NCBI RefSeq assembly: GCF_007004735.1
Contig: NZ_SSNL01000006.1
Span: 186,001 to 250,000, forward strand
Origin: Salinigranum halophilum
GTDB lineage: Archaea; Halobacteriota; Halobacteria; Halobacteriales; Haloferacaceae
Reading direction: 5' to 3'
DNA length: 64,000 bases
In this document: positions 61,601 to 64,000 of the stretch, in pieces
Position numbering within the stretch: the first letter of the stretch is position 1
How the letters are laid out: each line of letters starts with the position of its first letter
Notes under the pieces: generated by a model
What the model saw: the letters and a program-made list of their open reading frames with translations, nothing else
Database searches by the model: none
Told to the model about the DNA's origin: nothing
Program-made: the position numbers and the translations under genes

Positions 61601-63788
61601 CGGAATCACCGGGAGATGGAACCGAAGCGATATCACTTGATTGTCTCTCTTCCCCGGAGACGGTGATTGCGGCGTCGATGATTTCGACGCCCGTCGCGTC
61701 GGCGAAGACGGGATTCAGATCGAGTTCCGACACCGACGGGTGTGCCTCGACGAACCGGGAGACATCGATGAGAAGGTCGACGACCGCATCTCGGTCCACA
61801 GGTGGCTCCCCACGAGCACCATCGAGCAACTCTTGAGCATCAATGTCGTCGAGCATGGCGCGCGCATCCGCTTCGGTCAGTGGGAGTGCACGAAAGGCGA
61901 CGTCTTCGAGTATCTCGACAAACACGCCACCGAGGCCACACATGACGACCGGCCCGAACTGTGGGTCGTCGACTACGCCAATGATGAGTTCGACGCCGGT
62001 CTCCCGCATCGGAGACACGAGCACCCCGTCGAGGCTGGCTGTCGGGTCGAACGCGCGAACTGCGGCTATGAGGTCGTCGTAGACGTTGCCCGCACGGTCC
62101 GGGTCGACGTCGAGGGCGACACCCCCCGCGTCGGACTTGTGGACGATGTCTGGGGTTACGATCTTTAGTGCGACCGGCCCGTCAAAGTCGGCCGCTGCTG
62201 ATACGGCTTCGTCAGGATTGGTCACGAACTCGAACGGTGTAACCGGGAGCCCACTTGCCGCGAGGGCACGCTTCGATTCGAGCTCCGAGAGCTGGCTCCG
62301 ACCCTCGGAGATGGAACCGTCGGCTGGATCTGGTGCAGGGTCGTGGGCGAGGCGAAAATCACTGCTTTCGGCCAGCGCCCGGGAACGAGCACCGTACGTC
62401 GACACGGCCGCCAGGGTCGCACTGGCGACGTCGAGCGACTCGAGGACCGGGACCCCCCGCTCTCGGAGGACGGCATGCGGCGCCGTGTCGAACCCTTCGT
62501 AGGCGCTTTGGACGACGATTGGCGTCTCGTAGTCGGCCACGAGGTTGGCTAGCTCCGTCGCGGCCTCCACCTCGACGTCTGTGTACTGCTCGGCGAACCG
62601 GATCCCGTATCCACCGAAGAGGCCGGTCAGCAAGAGCGCATCCACATTAGGATCAGCTAAGATCGCCGCAGCGCAGTCAACGAACACGGACTGGTCCTCG
62701 TCGGTCCCCCCTGCAACGTCAACCGGGTTGACCACACTTGCAGCGTCCGGGAGGCTCTCGCGGAGGCGAGCCTGCGTGGACTCACTGAGGCGTGGGACCG
62801 ACAGTCCACGCTCGGCGAGGGCGTCGGCCGCGAGCGTCGCGTGACCACCCCCATCAGCGAGGACGCCGACGTTCAAGCCGTCCGGGCGGGGGAGTGACGC
62901 CAGCGCGTTCGCGACGTTCAGTAGTTCGTCGGAGCGGTCCACGCTGACAACTCCTGCCTGTTCGAGGACAGAGTCGGTCACAGCCGCGTCACCGGCGAGC
63001 GAACCGGTGTGAGACGACGCCGAGCGCTTCCCGACCACAGACCGGCCGCTCTTGAGGACGACGACTGGCGTCTCGGTGACGACCTCTCGGGCCTGTTGTA
63101 AGAACGCGCGCCCGTCGCTCAATCCTTCGACGTAACAGACGATCACCTCGGTCTCGGGGTCGGCGTTGAGATACGGAAGATACTCGTGGAACTGCAGATC
63201 GGCTTCGTTGCCGACGCCGACGTAGTGGCTGAACCCAACACCGTCGCGCGTCGCGGCCTCAGTGAACAGCGATATCGCCATATTCCCGCTCTGACAGAGT
63301 AACGCGAGGCCGCCTTCAGGGACTGTGTCCGTTCCGACGAGATTCAGGCCCCGGTGGACGTTGATCATCCCGGAGGTGTTCGGGCCAATCAGTCTAATGC
63401 CCTGTTCGCGGGCGAGCGAGACGATTTCGTCCTCAAGCGACTGTCCCTCCTCGCCCATCTCGCCGAACCCGACTGCAACGACAACCGCGCCAGCGAGGTC
63501 GGTTCCCTCGCAATCTTCGAGCACGCTTGGGACGACTTCAGCGGGCGTGACGATGAGCGCAAGATCGACGCGCTCGGGGATCGCAGAGACAGTCGGATAG
63601 ACCCGCAAGCCTCTGATTTCGTCGGCATGTGGGTTAACCGGATAGATCTCACCGTCGTAGCCGCCCTCGTGGAGAGTTTCGATGGCCTGATAGCCCCGTT
63701 TGGTCTCGTCGGTCGAGGCACCGACCACCGCGACCACGTCGGGGTCCATGATGCGGTCGATATCTGTTGTGTCGACCGACACACTCAC
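61593..63788 (-). CDS. ADP-forming acyl-CoA synthetase (fused alpha-beta)
   Basis: A 731-aa enzyme that fuses the two halves of archaeal acetate-CoA ligase (ADP-forming): an N-terminal CoA-binding domain (DPDVVAVVGASTDETKRGYQ; GEMGEEGQSLEDEIV), the catalytic-His segment ASSHTGSLAGDAAV near residue 265, a succinyl-CoA-ligase-like domain and a C-terminal ATP-grasp domain (residues about 510-731, PVALKIVTPDIVHKSDAGGVAL and VLVSPMRETGVELIIG). It forms acyl-CoA with ATP or, in reverse, ATP from acyl-CoA. Both ends overlap flanking crotonase genes (ATGA upstream), defining an operon. Confidence 0.92.
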   Translation of the reverse strand: MSVSVDTTDIDRIMDPDVVAVVGASTDETKRGYQAIETLHEGGYDGEIYPVNPHADEIRGLRVYPTVSAIPERVDLALIVTPAEVVPSVLEDCEGTDLAGAVVVAVGFGEMGEEGQSLEDEIVSLAREQGIRLIGPNTSGMINVHRGLNLVGTDTVPEGGLALLCQSGNMAISLFTEAATRDGVGFSHYVGVGNEADLQFHEYLPYLNADPETEVIVCYVEGLSDGRAFLQQAREVVTETPVVVLKSGRSVVGKRSASSHTGSLAGDAAVTDSVLEQAGVVSVDRSDELLNVANALASLPRPDGLNVGVLADGGGHATLAADALAERGLSVPRLSESTQARLRESLPDAASVVNPVDVAGGTDEDQSVFVDCAAAILADPNVDALLLTGLFGGYGIRFAEQYTDVEVEAATELANLVADYETPIVVQSAYEGFDTAPHAVLRERGVPVLESLDVASATLAAVSTYGARSRALAESSDFRLAHDPAPDPADGSISEGRSQLSELESKRALAASGLPVTPFEFVTNPDEAVSAAADFDGPVALKIVTPDIVHKSDAGGVALDVDPDRAGNVYDDLIAAVRAFDPTASLDGVLVSPMRETGVELIIGVVDDPQFGPVVMCGLGGVFVEILEDVAFRALPLTEADARAMLDDIDAQELLDGARGEPPVDRDAVVDLLIDVSRFVEAHPSVSELDLNPVFADATGVEIIDAAITVSGEERQSSDIASVPSPGDSDD

Positions 63789-64000
63789 TCCCCCTCGAAC
63801 GACGGATCTCGTCCCTCGGCGAACGCGTCGACCCCTTCCTGCCAGTCGTCAGTCGCCATGCAGGCCAGCAGGGCCTCAGCCTCGGCGGTCAGCATGTCGT
63901 CGCGTGTGGCCGTCCCGACTCGGCCGAACTGCTTTTTGGCGAACTCCATCGGGATAGGCGCGTGCTGCACGAGGGTTTCGGTTAACTCCCTTACGGCTCC
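63785..64000 (-). CDS. Enoyl-CoA hydratase/isomerase family protein, C-terminal part (cut by window)
   Basis: The frame runs off the right edge. The 71 visible residues end with ECAMATDDWQEGVDAF-like context (ACMATDDWQEGVDAFAEGR), the usual crotonase C-terminal helix that also appears in the second crotonase of this operon. Its stop overlaps the synthetase start by 4 nt. The active-site part lies outside the window. Confidence 0.75.
   Translation of the reverse strand, partial: GAVRELTETLVQHAPIPMEFAKKQFGRVGTATRDDMLTAEAEALLACMATDDWQEGVDAFAEGRDPSFEGE

Overview
The window is high-GC DNA from a halophilic archaeon (Halobacteria). The signs are: very acidic predicted proteins with Asp/Glu-rich surfaces; twin-arginine lipoprotein signals on nearly all secreted solute-binding proteins; TATA-like boxes about 25-35 nt upstream of many start codons (leaderless genes); a bacterio-opsin-activator-type HTH_10 regulator; and archaeal/haloarchaeal gene families such as an A/V-type ATPase subunit D and an ADP-forming acyl-CoA synthetase. 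No rRNA, tRNA or CRISPR array was recognised. I call 53 protein-coding genes, including one cut by the right edge and one 34-codon gene, plus one doubtful 28-codon leader ORF. All function statements come from reading motifs and family resemblance, not from database searches.

Layout. (1) 0.2-2 kb: a Na+/Ca2+ exchanger and an orphan, divergent V-type ATPase subunit D, followed by about 1 kb without a credible gene. (2) 3-14.9 kb: a sugar-acid catabolic region holding an SDR, a class I aldolase, a DeoR regulator, a cyclase-family hydrolase, a PdxA-like dehydrogenase overlapping a four-carbon-acid-sugar kinase, a LarA-type racemase/epimerase homologue, and an RbsA/B/C-type ABC importer. A zinc alcohol dehydrogenase closes it. 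(3) 15.1-25.5 kb: a second SDR, then an import operon (binding protein, two permeases, a 34-aa small ORF, ATPase), a sorbitol-dehydrogenase-like enzyme, a PfkB-like kinase and an AGE-family isomerase. This looks like polyol/hexose use. (4) 25.5-38.3 kb, mixed accessory content: a 31-bp tandem repeat, a lipoprotein, a PD-(D/E)XK nuclease, a lactonase/iron-alcohol-dehydrogenase pair, arsR-arsM, an anchored ferredoxin, a tandem UspA, two overlapping CPA2 antiporters with RCK domains, and a haem-binding ferric-reductase-like membrane protein. (5) 38.5-46.5 kb: a saccharopine-dehydrogenase-like reductase, an FGGY kinase and a branched-chain-amino-acid-type ABC system whose two permeases are fused. 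(6) 46.6-54.2 kb: an HTH_10 regulator, a third ABC operon (binding protein, two permeases, ATPase), and a translationally coupled class III CoA-transferase and LeuA/homocitrate-synthase-like enzyme. (7) 54.5-58.9 kb: a 1,403-aa secreted protein with PKD, PPC-like and CARDB-like domains and an A-B-A-B repeated tail. (8) 58.9-64 kb: an IS200/IS605-type relic, an Lrp/AsnC regulator, and a tightly overlapping minus-strand operon of nitrilase, crotonase, ADP-forming acyl-CoA synthetase and a second crotonase running off the edge.

The unifying theme is scavenging of small carbohydrates and organic acids: four ABC importers each sit beside the kinases, dehydrogenases, isomerases or CoA enzymes that would process the imported solute. 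The best candidates for new biology are the LarA homologue beside the threonate-type kinase and PdxA (a possible C2-epimerisation funnel for four-carbon acid sugars), the archaeal blcC-blcB-like pair, and two scars of IS605-type elements whose guide-RNA-like ends abut stop codons.
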